From: Enterocloster asparagiformis
GTDB lineage: Bacteria > Bacillota > Clostridia > Lachnospirales > Lachnospiraceae
Direction of reading: 5' to 3'
NCBI GenBank assembly: GCA_018380885.1
Contig: JAGZSY010000004.1
Location: forward strand, 186,001-250,000
Length of the DNA stretch: 64,000 nt
Under the pieces are notes generated by a model. It was not told the origin of the DNA, made no database searches, and saw only the letters and a list, made by a program, of their open reading frames with translations. Numbering within the stretch: position 1 is the stretch's first letter; every line of letters begins with the position of its first letter. Positions 51,788-60,450 of this stretch are shown piece after piece. The translations under genes were made by a program, and so were the position numbers.

Positions 51788-53364
51788 ATAAAAATTTTCC
51801 GATATTCGGAGGGTTTAGCGCCGACGACTTTTTTAAACACCTTTACAAAATAATGGGCATCCGTGTAGCCGACGGAGTAGGCGACTTCCTTGACGGACAG
51901 ATCATTTTTCTTCAGCAGTTCCTTGGCAATGTCGATGCGGTAATTCATGATATACTCAGTCAGATTCTGGCCGGTTTGCTTTTTAAACAGGTTGGAAATA
52001 TACACCGGATTCAGGTTGACCAGCTCGGCGATATCCGCCAGATAGATTTCCCGGGAATAGTTTTCTTCAATGTACTGGATCGCCATCCGTACCGGACGCG
52101 TATCCTTTTTTTCGACAGCCTCACGGATTGCCTGAATGAGGGCTGTGAGCTCGCTGGTCAGTATATCACAGTAGCGGTTGAAAGTAGCCGCCATCTCCAA
52201 CTTTAGGTGGAGCTGGCGTTTGATCTGGCCGGAGTTCTCAAGCAAAGAAAGATTTTCGCGGTACAGGTCAAAAAAGTCATCCTGTATGTGGCGGATATAC
52301 TCTTTGGTGCCGTGCAGGCAGAGGAAAAAGGTGGGCAGGCCAAAGAGCTCGCGGGTACAGGTGGCAAAACCATCCGAGTCCAGAATCTCAAAGGATTTTT
52401 GAATGCGCTGGCGAATGTCCTGCAGCAGGGCTACATATTTTCGGGTGTCCGGGGAAGGAGCACCGTGCATATAATAAATTTTTCCCACCCCGTATGCCAT
52501 ACGGCTCCAGGACATGTCCCGCGCATCCTGCCTGGCCTGATGTACGTCGGTGACGCAATCATAGGAATTGCTGACGCAGAATGTGACATAGAGGTCATTG
52601 AACAGGGAGGCGATGTTTTGAATCACGGAGAAAGACTCCTGGATTGCCTCGCGGATCAGATAATCCTCTGCATTGTAGTTGATCAGCGTGATCACACCGT
52701 CAAAGGTAGTCTCAAATATAAGATCATGGCAGAGAGGCGTAAATTTCTGCCGGACTGTGTTGATGATCTTGGTGTGGATGGAAGTGGCATTTTCCGAAAT
52801 AAGACTGATATTGGAGTAATCCAGCTTGGCGAAAAACACCCGGTATTTTCCGTCCCCGAAATGGGTTGCATAGGTGTTGTTGAGTTCTTCTACCGTCAGG
52901 GGAGCGGTCTTTAAGGTCCGGGCGAGGACCTTCATAAAATACTGACGCAGGGTTGAGGTGCTGCTGGAAAAATTCTTCATGTCATTGGACTGGTATTCGC
53001 GGTGGATTTTTTCCAAAGTTCTGTTCAGCTCGTCTTCGTCGATGGGCTTGAGCAGGTAGTCCTCCACATCATATTTCAGTGCATTGTAGGCATATTCAAA
53101 CTGGCGGTAACCACTGACAATAATAAAACGGCAGCAGATGCCGCTCTCGCGCACGCGCTTGATTACCTCCAAGCCGCTGAGCCGGGGCATATTGATGTCG
53201 GTTATCACGATATCCGGCTCTGATTCCAGAATCATGTTGAGCAGCGATTCGCCGTCATAGGCGGAACCGGCCAGCTCCAGCCCAATCTCCTGCCAGTGAA
53301 TCATCTTTGCCAGCAGCCCGCAGATCAACTGTTCGTCATCTGCGACAATAACTTTTAAATCCAA
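51784..53364 (-). CDS. YesN-type AraC-family response regulator
   Basis: A 526-residue regulator. The receiver domain (1-120) has DDEQ, IVITDINMPRL (phospho-Asp 55) and LLKPID. A 270-residue middle part has no known family. The C-terminus (about 425-526) is the AraC HTH pair (LADIAELVNLNPVYISNLFKK and SVKEVAYSVGYTDAHYFVKVF). The start is TTG, with GAGGGGGA 7 bp upstream. It is the first gene of the ABC-kinase block and is divergent from the ceramidase-like/Dpp operon, its likely target. CACTTT sites in between could be where it binds. Confidence 0.92.
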   Translation of the reverse strand: MDLKVIVADDEQLICGLLAKMIHWQEIGLELAGSAYDGESLLNMILESEPDIVITDINMPRLSGLEVIKRVRESGICCRFIIVSGYRQFEYAYNALKYDVEDYLLKPIDEDELNRTLEKIHREYQSNDMKNFSSSTSTLRQYFMKVLARTLKTAPLTVEELNNTYATHFGDGKYRVFFAKLDYSNISLISENATSIHTKIINTVRQKFTPLCHDLIFETTFDGVITLINYNAEDYLIREAIQESFSVIQNIASLFNDLYVTFCVSNSYDCVTDVHQARQDARDMSWSRMAYGVGKIYYMHGAPSPDTRKYVALLQDIRQRIQKSFEILDSDGFATCTRELFGLPTFFLCLHGTKEYIRHIQDDFFDLYRENLSLLENSGQIKRQLHLKLEMAATFNRYCDILTSELTALIQAIREAVEKKDTRPVRMAIQYIEENYSREIYLADIAELVNLNPVYISNLFKKQTGQNLTEYIMNYRIDIAKELLKKNDLSVKEVAYSVGYTDAHYFVKVFKKVVGAKPSEYRKIFM

Positions 53365-53411
53365 TGTACAGTCCCCCTCGCAACATACTCAAAACTTGTT
53401 TGTTTTCATAA

Positions 53412-53439
53412 AGTATATCACAAAATGCTGGTCTATCAA
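53412..53439 (-). promoter_or_regulatory. Promoter of the response-regulator operon
   Basis: On the minus strand: TTGATA, 16-bp spacer, TATACT, about 48 bp before the TTG start codon. Confidence 0.68.
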
Positions 53440-53562
53440 ATGAAAAAAAGACTATAATGGGCAAAATGACGTACATATTGTGGGGGTATGGGGGCATAAA
53501 AACACAAAAAGCTTAAAAAATATAAAAATAGCATCAAAAAATGCACATATTCTATAAATAAT

Positions 53563-53610
53563 CCACTTTCAAAGTGGAGATGTTTTGTTATAATCAAGAC
53601 ACTTTGAAAC
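53563..53610. promoter_or_regulatory. CACTTT operator pair at the ceramidase/Dpp promoter
   Basis: CCACTTT-C-AAAGTGG (53563-53577) is a perfect 15-bp dyad. CACTTTGAAAC (53600-53610) repeats its left half 36 bp downstream. The two flank the TATAAT at 53589. Two sites in the same direction are typical for AraC-type activators. Confidence 0.6.
53566..53594 (+). promoter_or_regulatory. Probable activated promoter of the ceramidase/Dpp operon
   Basis: TATAAT at 53589-53594 with a poor -35 (CTTTCA, 17-bp spacing) that is part of the dyad. A poor -35 covered by an operator suggests dependence on an activator. Confidence 0.6.
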
Positions 53611-53638
53611 ATAAGAGCACAATAAGGAGATGGAGAAG

Positions 53639-55009
53639 ATGAGTCAATTAATGGTTGGAGCCGGAAAAGCGTGTATTACGCCGCCGGCAGATATGTTCCC
53701 GATGCATCGCTATGAAACCGTATATTTCGAGGGAATTCTGGCGGATTTGTACGCCAGAGCCGTGCTTTTGGACAATGGCAGTGAACGTTTTCTGTTCATT
53801 TCTACGGAAGCGGACCCGGCACTGTACAAAAAAGACAGGCAGGCGATTGCCGATGAATACAAAATTCCAGAAGATCACATTATGACCACCTGCTGCCACA
53901 ACCACTCGGCGCCACATTGGGGAGACCGGCGTTCCCCCTATGGGGATGACCGGGAGGCGGATCTGCGTCAGCACCGCGAGTACGGTAAAATTGTGATGAA
54001 TGGTGTCAGAAGGGCAATCGATGGGGCCATTTCCTCCCTGAAACCGGCTCGATATGGCTATGGAACTGGTGAGAGTTATATTAATACCAATCGAGATGAG
54101 CTGTTTGAGGACGGCTACTGGATGCAGTCCCAGAACTATGGGGGCATCTCGGACAAAACCTTGGCAGTGATGAAGTTTGAGGATTTGGATGGCAATCTGA
54201 TCGCAGTGGTGCTCAATTACTGTTGTCACGGCACCACCGCCTTCTGCGTGAAGGACACGGACGGAAAGGTGAAGCTGACGCCCGGATTCATGGGCTATGC
54301 CTGTGATTTTGTGGAAAAGCGGTTTGCAGGGGCTGTAGAACCGGTGGTACTGTGGACTTCCGGAGCGGCGGGAGATCAAAACCCCTTATTTTCAAGCGAA
54401 GGTTTCCCGCGGGTCTACGAACTGGACGGGTATACGGAGAGCATTCCCACCCCACCGGGAACACAGTATATGATTCAAAAGCATTGGGGCTATACTCACG
54501 CGATGGACACGATCCGTGCGTTGAAAAATATCATTTGTACAAAGAGCTCAATGGAGATCCGTACCGCAACCACTACAGTGGAGCTTCAGGGGCAGAGAGC
54601 GCCGGAGGGCGTGGACATGCAGCTCAACCGGCTGTTCTGTGACAACTTTGTGCGCCTGTACCGGCCGGAGCTCTTTGAGGGCGGAAAACGGCCGGAGAAG
54701 AAGCTGGCGACTATGATACCGGAGGGGGTCGTGCCGCTGCCAATGCAGCTGGCTGTTTTGGGGGATGTGGCATTTGTTGGAGCGGCTGCCGAGCCTTATG
54801 TGGAGATCGGTTTAAAATGCAAAGCGGCTTCGCCCTTTAAGAATACGGTGATTGTCACCCACACGGCGGCTGAAAAGGCGGGCTATATCTTGAGCGACGC
54901 GGCGGCCTGCCATACGGTATTCCAGAGCTTTTCCAAGGTACGTCCGGGTAATAACGACAAACCTATTGTAGACGGGATGCTGAAAATGTTTGAAGATGTG
55001 TTGAATTAA
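53639..55009 (+). CDS. Neutral/alkaline ceramidase-fold hydrolase, cytoplasmic
   Basis: A 456-residue protein resembling the N-terminal domain of neutral/alkaline non-lysosomal ceramidases. VGAGKACITPPADMFPMHRY is the start of that fold, TTCCHNHSAPHWGD and NYCCHGTTAF hold the probable zinc His, and TSGAAGDQNPLF the Ser loop. True ceramidases are secreted and about 650 residues; this one has no signal peptide and lacks the C-terminal domain. A different amide or ester substrate is likely. AAGGAG lies 9 bp before the ATG at 53639 and touches the ATG at 53630, so the former is chosen. First gene of a ten-gene operon with a Dpp transporter. Confidence 0.8.
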   Translation: MSQLMVGAGKACITPPADMFPMHRYETVYFEGILADLYARAVLLDNGSERFLFISTEADPALYKKDRQAIADEYKIPEDHIMTTCCHNHSAPHWGDRRSPYGDDREADLRQHREYGKIVMNGVRRAIDGAISSLKPARYGYGTGESYINTNRDELFEDGYWMQSQNYGGISDKTLAVMKFEDLDGNLIAVVLNYCCHGTTAFCVKDTDGKVKLTPGFMGYACDFVEKRFAGAVEPVVLWTSGAAGDQNPLFSSEGFPRVYELDGYTESIPTPPGTQYMIQKHWGYTHAMDTIRALKNIICTKSSMEIRTATTTVELQGQRAPEGVDMQLNRLFCDNFVRLYRPELFEGGKRPEKKLATMIPEGVVPLPMQLAVLGDVAFVGAAAEPYVEIGLKCKAASPFKNTVIVTHTAAEKAGYILSDAAACHTVFQSFSKVRPGNNDKPIVDGMLKMFEDVLN

Positions 55010-55023
55010 AGGAGAAGGAAAAT

Positions 55024-56625
55024 ATGAAAAAGATCGTTTCGATATTGATGGCAGTTTGCTTGGCAGGGACAATGCTTTCAGGGTGCGGCTCTGGGGGGAA
55101 GGACGGTACGGAAGCGGCCGGAACCTCGGGGGTGTCGGCGGAGAGCACCGGAGGCGTTCCGGCAGCTGGCGCGGGGACGTCCGTGACCGTGGGGATTACT
55201 ACAGACCCGGCGGATCTCTCTCCCTTTGCGGGAGCCAGTAACGGGCGCAATACCATGCTGCGCCAATGCTATGAGTATCTCTTAGATTACTCGCTGGATG
55301 GGCAGGAGAAGGTGCTGGCCAGGGAGATCAATCAGGTGGACCCTTGCAATTATGAAATCGTTCTTTATGACTATATTTATGATACTGCTGGAAATCATCT
55401 GACGGCGGAGGATGTAAAATTTAGCTTTGAGACAGCCAAGAGCATCGGAAAGACACCGGCGATTACCTATCTTGCCGGCGTGGAGGTAAAGGATGAATAC
55501 ACGGTGATCATGACGCTGACCGGGGATATGGCGGGGCAGTTTGAGAAGCTCTGTGGCGGTACTCCTGTGGTTACCAAGGCAGCCTTCGAGGCATCACCGG
55601 ATGGGATGGTCACCACGCCTGTGGGCACCACACCCTATATTCTGTCTGATTTTATTTCCGGTTCCTCTTACACTTTTGCAAAGGCGGACAGCTACTGGCA
55701 GAAGGACGATCTGGTGGGGCAGTGTTCCAAAGCCAATGTGGATAAGATCGTTTTTAACGTTATCACAGAGACCTCGCAGATGGCGATTGCCCTGGAGACC
55801 GGAACGATTGATCTGGCAGCGAATATCGATTCCTCTGAGATCGCTCGGTTCTCCGACAAGGAAAAATATACGGTCAATGAGTACTACGATTCACTGCTTC
55901 AGGTGATGATGTTCAACTGCGACGACGGCAATGTGTTTGCCAACGAGGACCTGCGAAAAGCGTGTCTGTACGCCTTGGATGTGGACGCTATGATGGATGC
56001 CGTGTGCAATGGTTTTGCGCTGAAAACCAACGCGTTTGCGATCCCATTCAGAAGTGATTACAACAAGGAGTGGGACAACGAGGATTACTTTGGCTTTAAT
56101 TTGGATACGGCCAAGGAATATCTGTCAAAGAGCGGCCACAAGGAGGGAGAGCTGACGATCCGGATTATGACGGACAACTCCTCCACAAAAAATAAGCTGG
56201 CCCAGATCATGCAGGGCTATCTGCTGCAAATTGGTGTGAACAGCGAGATTTTAAATTATGACGACGCGCTGTACAACTCCTACAAATATGACTCCACCCA
56301 ATGGGACATTATCCTGGACAACAAAGGGAGTGATGTGAATATAGCACTTCTGACCCTGTGCGAGGATGCCAGGAGCTTTGAAAATGGTACGGCCAACTTC
56401 GTACACGACGATAAACTTCAAGCTATGATTGAGAAAACCAGCACGGTGGCCGGCTGGAATCAGGAGAATATGGATGAGGTTGAGGCGTACTTAAAGGAGA
56501 AGGCGTATGTGAGAGGTCTGTTCCATGTCGGGAAATACAGCGTGGGCACCAGCAAGGTAAAGGAAATTGCAGTCAACACGAAAACAAATCTGATTCCCAA
56601 CTCTTGTGTGTTCGAGTGGAATTAA
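55024..56625 (+). CDS. Dpp/Opp-type ABC substrate-binding lipoprotein
   Basis: A 533-residue family 5 binding protein. The signal peptide ends in MLSGCGSGG (lipid Cys about 21), then a Gly/Ser/Ala-rich linker to about 55. The body has VTVGITTDPADLSPF, the usual family opening, NHLTAEDVKFSFETA (typical F-T-A-x-D-V-x-F-S), and DLRKACLYALDVDAM. Peptides, but also nickel, oligosaccharides or opines, are ligands in this family. AAAGGAGAAGG precedes the ATG. The next four genes complete the transporter. Confidence 0.92.
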   Translation: MKKIVSILMAVCLAGTMLSGCGSGGKDGTEAAGTSGVSAESTGGVPAAGAGTSVTVGITTDPADLSPFAGASNGRNTMLRQCYEYLLDYSLDGQEKVLAREINQVDPCNYEIVLYDYIYDTAGNHLTAEDVKFSFETAKSIGKTPAITYLAGVEVKDEYTVIMTLTGDMAGQFEKLCGGTPVVTKAAFEASPDGMVTTPVGTTPYILSDFISGSSYTFAKADSYWQKDDLVGQCSKANVDKIVFNVITETSQMAIALETGTIDLAANIDSSEIARFSDKEKYTVNEYYDSLLQVMMFNCDDGNVFANEDLRKACLYALDVDAMMDAVCNGFALKTNAFAIPFRSDYNKEWDNEDYFGFNLDTAKEYLSKSGHKEGELTIRIMTDNSSTKNKLAQIMQGYLLQIGVNSEILNYDDALYNSYKYDSTQWDIILDNKGSDVNIALLTLCEDARSFENGTANFVHDDKLQAMIEKTSTVAGWNQENMDEVEAYLKEKAYVRGLFHVGKYSVGTSKVKEIAVNTKTNLIPNSCVFEWN

Positions 56626-56641
56626 AGGAGCATGGCATTCT

Positions 56642-57598
56642 ATGGGGAGATATATCGCAAAACGACTTCTCTACATGATTCCGGTGATCTTCGGGGTTGC
56701 GCTTCTGGTATTTACCATTATGTACTTTGTGCCGGGCGATCCGGCGGCGGTGATACTGGGCGGAAGCGCAACTCAGACGGAGCTGGACGCGCTGAGAGAA
56801 AATATGGGGCTGAACCAGCCGTTTCTGGTTCAACTGGCCACATACCTGAAAAAACTGTTTCTGCATTTTGATTTTGGCAACTCCTACATCACAAGTCTGA
56901 GCATCTCAAGAGAGCTGCTGTCGCGTTTTCCGCGAACCTTTGTGATCGCGTTGTCCTGCATGGTGCTGTCCATTCTGATCGGGATTCCGCTGGGGGTGAA
57001 CGCAGCGGTGCATCAGAATGGGTTCGGTGACCGTATATCTATGTTTGTGGCTCTGTTTGGTGTCTCGATGCCCGGCTTCTGGATCGGCCTTCTGCTGGTG
57101 CTGCTGTTCTCGCTGCGTCTGGGCTGGCTTCCACCTTCAGGGATCGGCGGGTTTAAATTCTACATTCTTCCGTGCATTGCCAACTCCATGGGAGGAATCG
57201 CAACTCTGGCCAGGCAGACACGATCCAGTATGCTGGAGGTGATCCGGTCGGACTATATCGTCACTGCCCGGTCCAAGGGACTTAATGAGCGGAACGTGAT
57301 TTACCGCCATGCCCTGCCAAATGCGCTGATTCCCGTGATCACGGTGGTGGGGCAGTCCTTCGGCCGTATGCTGGGGGGAACTCTGGTGATTGAGACCGTA
57401 TTCTCTATTCCGGGAATCGGCGCATACATGATCACCGGTGTGAACAACCGGGACTACGCGGCGGTTGAGGGGTCCATTATCTTTGTGGCCGTGATGTTCA
57501 GTATTGTGATGCTGCTGGTGGATCTGGTCTATGCATTGGTAGACCCCAGAATCAAAGCACAGTACGTGGGAACAAGGAGGAGAAAGGTAAATGGATAA
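56642..57598 (+). CDS. DppB-type ABC permease
   Basis: A 318-residue membrane protein with six segments. MGRYIAKRLLYMIPVIFGV and FVPGDPAAVILGG are the standard DppB opening, and SDYIVTARSKGLNERNVIYRHALPNALIPVI is present as its core ARSKGLNERNVIYRHALPNA, the ATPase contact. The ATG at 56642 follows AAAGGAG by 11 bp; 12 earlier codons overlap the binding-protein gene. It overlaps dppC by 8 bp. Confidence 0.94.
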   Translation: MGRYIAKRLLYMIPVIFGVALLVFTIMYFVPGDPAAVILGGSATQTELDALRENMGLNQPFLVQLATYLKKLFLHFDFGNSYITSLSISRELLSRFPRTFVIALSCMVLSILIGIPLGVNAAVHQNGFGDRISMFVALFGVSMPGFWIGLLLVLLFSLRLGWLPPSGIGGFKFYILPCIANSMGGIATLARQTRSSMLEVIRSDYIVTARSKGLNERNVIYRHALPNALIPVITVVGQSFGRMLGGTLVIETVFSIPGIGAYMITGVNNRDYAAVEGSIIFVAVMFSIVMLLVDLVYALVDPRIKAQYVGTRRRKVNG

Positions 57599-58478
57599 TG
57601 CGGCGTCTCTTTCAGTTGTAAACCAGAATGTCAAAAAACAGAGCAATTTTAAGGCAATTATGAAACGGCTCTTCCGCAATCACGTGGCGGTTATGGGGCT
57701 GGCGATCATCATTGTTATGACGCTGATTGCAGTGTTTTCGCCACTCATTATGCCCTATGCCTACGAGGAGATGGACCTGCGGAATATGTATTCAGCGCCG
57801 AGCATGCAGCACCTGTTCGGTACCGATGAGCTGGGGCGGGATATTTTAAGCCGCCTGATGTACGGAGCCCGCTATTCGCTTTCCATCGGAATTCTCTCCG
57901 TTCTGGCGAGTGCGGTCGTGGGGGGGCTTTTGGGAGCCGTCGCCGGGTATTACGGCGGCATGACTGACAATATTATCATGCGCCTGCTGGATATTCTTTC
58001 CGCGTTTCCGGGAATCCTGCTCTCAATTGTGATTTCTGCGGTGCTGGGAGCCGGCTTTGATAAGTGTATTATTGCTCTGGCCATCGGTACGATTCCCAAC
58101 TATACAAGGATTATCCGCGGATCAGTGATGAGTGTGAAACAGATGGAGTATCTGGAGGCAGCCACTTCCATCAATTGCGGCAATGCGCGGATTATCCTGC
58201 GTCACGTGATTCCTAACTGCGTGTCGCCTCTGATCGTGCAGGCCACCATGGGCGTCGCCAACGCGATACTGGTGGCTGCCTCCCTGAGCTTTATCGGCCT
58301 CGGTGTGCAGCCTCCGGAACCGGAGTGGGGGGCAATGCTGTCGGCTGGCAGAAACTATATCCGCGATTATCCGCATATGGTGTTATTTCCTGGAATCGCA
58401 ATCATGATCGCCGTGCTGTCGCTCAACATGCTGGGGGACGGATTGCGGGATGCACTCGATCCAAAATTAAAAAGTTAG
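57591..58478 (+). CDS. DppC-type ABC permease
   Basis: A 295-residue membrane protein. HLFGTDELGRDILSRLMYGA is the family hallmark in the first outside loop and EYLEAATSINCGNARIILRH the ATPase contact loop. The N-terminal 25 residues are polar, and a first helix follows. Its start overlaps dppB, so the two permeases are coupled and make the membrane pore together. Confidence 0.95.
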   Translation: MDNAASLSVVNQNVKKQSNFKAIMKRLFRNHVAVMGLAIIIVMTLIAVFSPLIMPYAYEEMDLRNMYSAPSMQHLFGTDELGRDILSRLMYGARYSLSIGILSVLASAVVGGLLGAVAGYYGGMTDNIIMRLLDILSAFPGILLSIVISAVLGAGFDKCIIALAIGTIPNYTRIIRGSVMSVKQMEYLEAATSINCGNARIILRHVIPNCVSPLIVQATMGVANAILVAASLSFIGLGVQPPEPEWGAMLSAGRNYIRDYPHMVLFPGIAIMIAVLSLNMLGDGLRDALDPKLKS

Positions 58479-58491
58479 GGGCAGTGAGCAT

Positions 58492-59469
58492 ATGAGTGAG
58501 AATCAAACACCGTTTTTATCCATTCGAAATCTGGTCGTCCAATATACGGCGGACGGCGAAGTGATCCACGCGGTAAACGAATGTTCCTTTGAACTGGCCC
58601 ATGGGAGGACTCTGGGACTGGTAGGGGAAACAGGTGCGGGAAAAACCACGATTGCCAAGGCGGTCATGCGGATTCTTCCAGATCCGCCGGCGAAAATATG
58701 TGGTGGGGAAATCAAGCTGGACGGACAGGACCTGTTGAAGCTGCCGGAGGCGGAGATGCGAAAGATCCGCGGCAGAAAGATATCTATGATTTTCCAGGAC
58801 CCCATGACGGCCCTGAACCCTGTGATGAAGGTGGGACGCCAGATTGCCGAGGTTATCCAGATCCACAGCGACGTGTCTAAACACGAGGCAGAGGAGCGGG
58901 CCAGAAGGATGCTGGAGCTGGTAGGTATCCCGGCGGAACGCTATACAGATTATCCCCACCAGTTCTCGGGAGGAATGAAGCAGCGCGTGGTCATTGCCAT
59001 AGCTCTGGCGTGCAGCCCGGACCTGCTGCTGGCGGACGAGCCTACTACGGCCCTGGATGTAACAATCCAGGCGCAGGTGCTGAAAATGATCGGCGACTTA
59101 AAAAAGCAGTATAACATGTCCATGCTGCTGATCACCCATGACCTTGGTGTGATTGCGGAGGTCTGCGACGATGTGGCTATCATCTACGCCGGACAGATTG
59201 TGGAGTACGGAACCAGGGAACAGATATTTGACAACCCGCTGCATCCCTATACCAGGGGTTTGTTTCAGGCGATCCCGAATCCTCAAACAGACGTGGAACG
59301 TTTGGTACCCATCGAGGGCATGCCTCAGGACCCCACTGTAGTTCCCGCAGGCTGCAGCTTTGCGGACAGATGTCCGGCAGCCCAGAAGCGCTGTCGGGAG
59401 ATGCGCAGCGCATATGTGGAGGCCGAGGCAGGACATTTTTGCCGCTGCTTTCAATGCGGCGGGATCTAG
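58492..59469 (+). CDS. DppD-type ABC ATPase
   Basis: A 325-residue ATPase. Walker A GETGAGKTT, Q-loop IFQDPMTALNP, signature FSGGMKQRVVIAIAL, Walker B LLLADEPTTALDV and H-loop ITHDLGV are all intact. The C-terminal Cys-rich tail (CSFADRCPAAQKRC) is the peptide-transporter (oligo_HPY) extension that in some members binds an iron-sulfur cluster. It is 13 bp behind dppC. Confidence 0.95.
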   Translation: MSENQTPFLSIRNLVVQYTADGEVIHAVNECSFELAHGRTLGLVGETGAGKTTIAKAVMRILPDPPAKICGGEIKLDGQDLLKLPEAEMRKIRGRKISMIFQDPMTALNPVMKVGRQIAEVIQIHSDVSKHEAEERARRMLELVGIPAERYTDYPHQFSGGMKQRVVIAIALACSPDLLLADEPTTALDVTIQAQVLKMIGDLKKQYNMSMLLITHDLGVIAEVCDDVAIIYAGQIVEYGTREQIFDNPLHPYTRGLFQAIPNPQTDVERLVPIEGMPQDPTVVPAGCSFADRCPAAQKRCREMRSAYVEAEAGHFCRCFQCGGI

Positions 59470-59481
59470 GAGGCAGACGGA

Positions 59482-60438
59482 ATGGGTAATTTGATAGAAG
59501 TTAGAAATCTAAAGAAATATTTTGACGTGCCCAAGGGCAGACTTCACGCGGTAGACGACGTGTCCTTTAATATAGAAGAGGGTAAAACTATGGGGGTCGT
59601 GGGGGAATCCGGCTGCGGTAAATCTACGCTGGGACGGACGCTGATCCACCTGCTTGAGAGTACGGACGGGACCATCCGATTCGGCGGGGAGGATGTCACC
59701 TGGGCTAAAGGAAAAAAGCTGAAGGAGCTGCGGGAAAATATGCAGATCGTTTTCCAGGACCCCTATTCCTCGCTGAACCCCAGAATGACGGTGGAACAGA
59801 CGGTGCAGGAGCCGCTGATTTTGTCGCGCCGGTTCGGAAAGAGTGAACTGCAGAGGGAGACGGATGCGCTGATGGAAATGGTGGGAATTGACCGGCGGCT
59901 GCGCCTCTCATACCCTCATGAACTGGACGGGGGGAGACGCCAGCGCGTGGTGATTGCCCGGGCTCTGGCCTTGAAACCGAAATTTGTGGTCTGCGACGAG
60001 CCGGTATCGGCGTTGGACGTCTCGATCCAGGCTCAGGTTCTAAATTTGCTCATGGATTTGCAGGATGAGTTTCATCTCACGTATATGTTTGTGACCCATG
60101 ACCTGTCCGTGGTACGGCATATTTCAAACGATATCTGTGTGATGTATCTGGGGCAGCTGGTGGAGACCAGCCCGTCCAAGGAGCTGTTTCGAACTCCGCT
60201 GCATCCATACACCAGAGCGCTGCTTTCGGCCATCCCTTCCACGGATATCCACAGCCGCAGGGAACGGTCGATTTTGGAAGGAGAGATCGTTTCGCCGGTG
60301 AATCCCAAGCCTGGTTGCAGGTTTGCAGCCCGCTGTAAATATGCCTGCGACCGTTGCCGGGAGAAGCAGGGATTGGAGGAGCTGCTGCCGGGCCATTTTG
60401 TGTCTTGCTGCCGAGCCAGGGAGCTGAACGGTTTGTAG
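59482..60438 (+). CDS. DppF-type ABC ATPase
   Basis: A 318-residue ATPase. Walker A GESGCGKST, IVFQDPYSSLNPRM, Walker B VVCDEPVSALDVS and VTHDLSVV are intact. The signature is ELDGGRRQRVVIARAL, where the usual reading is (L/F)SGGQRQR: the key Ser is Asp and Gln is Arg. Such a change weakens ATP hydrolysis in one of two sites, so the transporter may be asymmetric. The C-terminus has the CRFAARCKYACDRC tail. Confidence 0.93.
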   Translation: MGNLIEVRNLKKYFDVPKGRLHAVDDVSFNIEEGKTMGVVGESGCGKSTLGRTLIHLLESTDGTIRFGGEDVTWAKGKKLKELRENMQIVFQDPYSSLNPRMTVEQTVQEPLILSRRFGKSELQRETDALMEMVGIDRRLRLSYPHELDGGRRQRVVIARALALKPKFVVCDEPVSALDVSIQAQVLNLLMDLQDEFHLTYMFVTHDLSVVRHISNDICVMYLGQLVETSPSKELFRTPLHPYTRALLSAIPSTDIHSRRERSILEGEIVSPVNPKPGCRFAARCKYACDRCREKQGLEELLPGHFVSCCRARELNGL

Positions 60439-60450
60439 GAGGTGGAAGCA

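Noticed and set aside
53639..55009. True secreted ceramidase
   Set aside because: No signal peptide and about 200 residues shorter; only the fold is supported.
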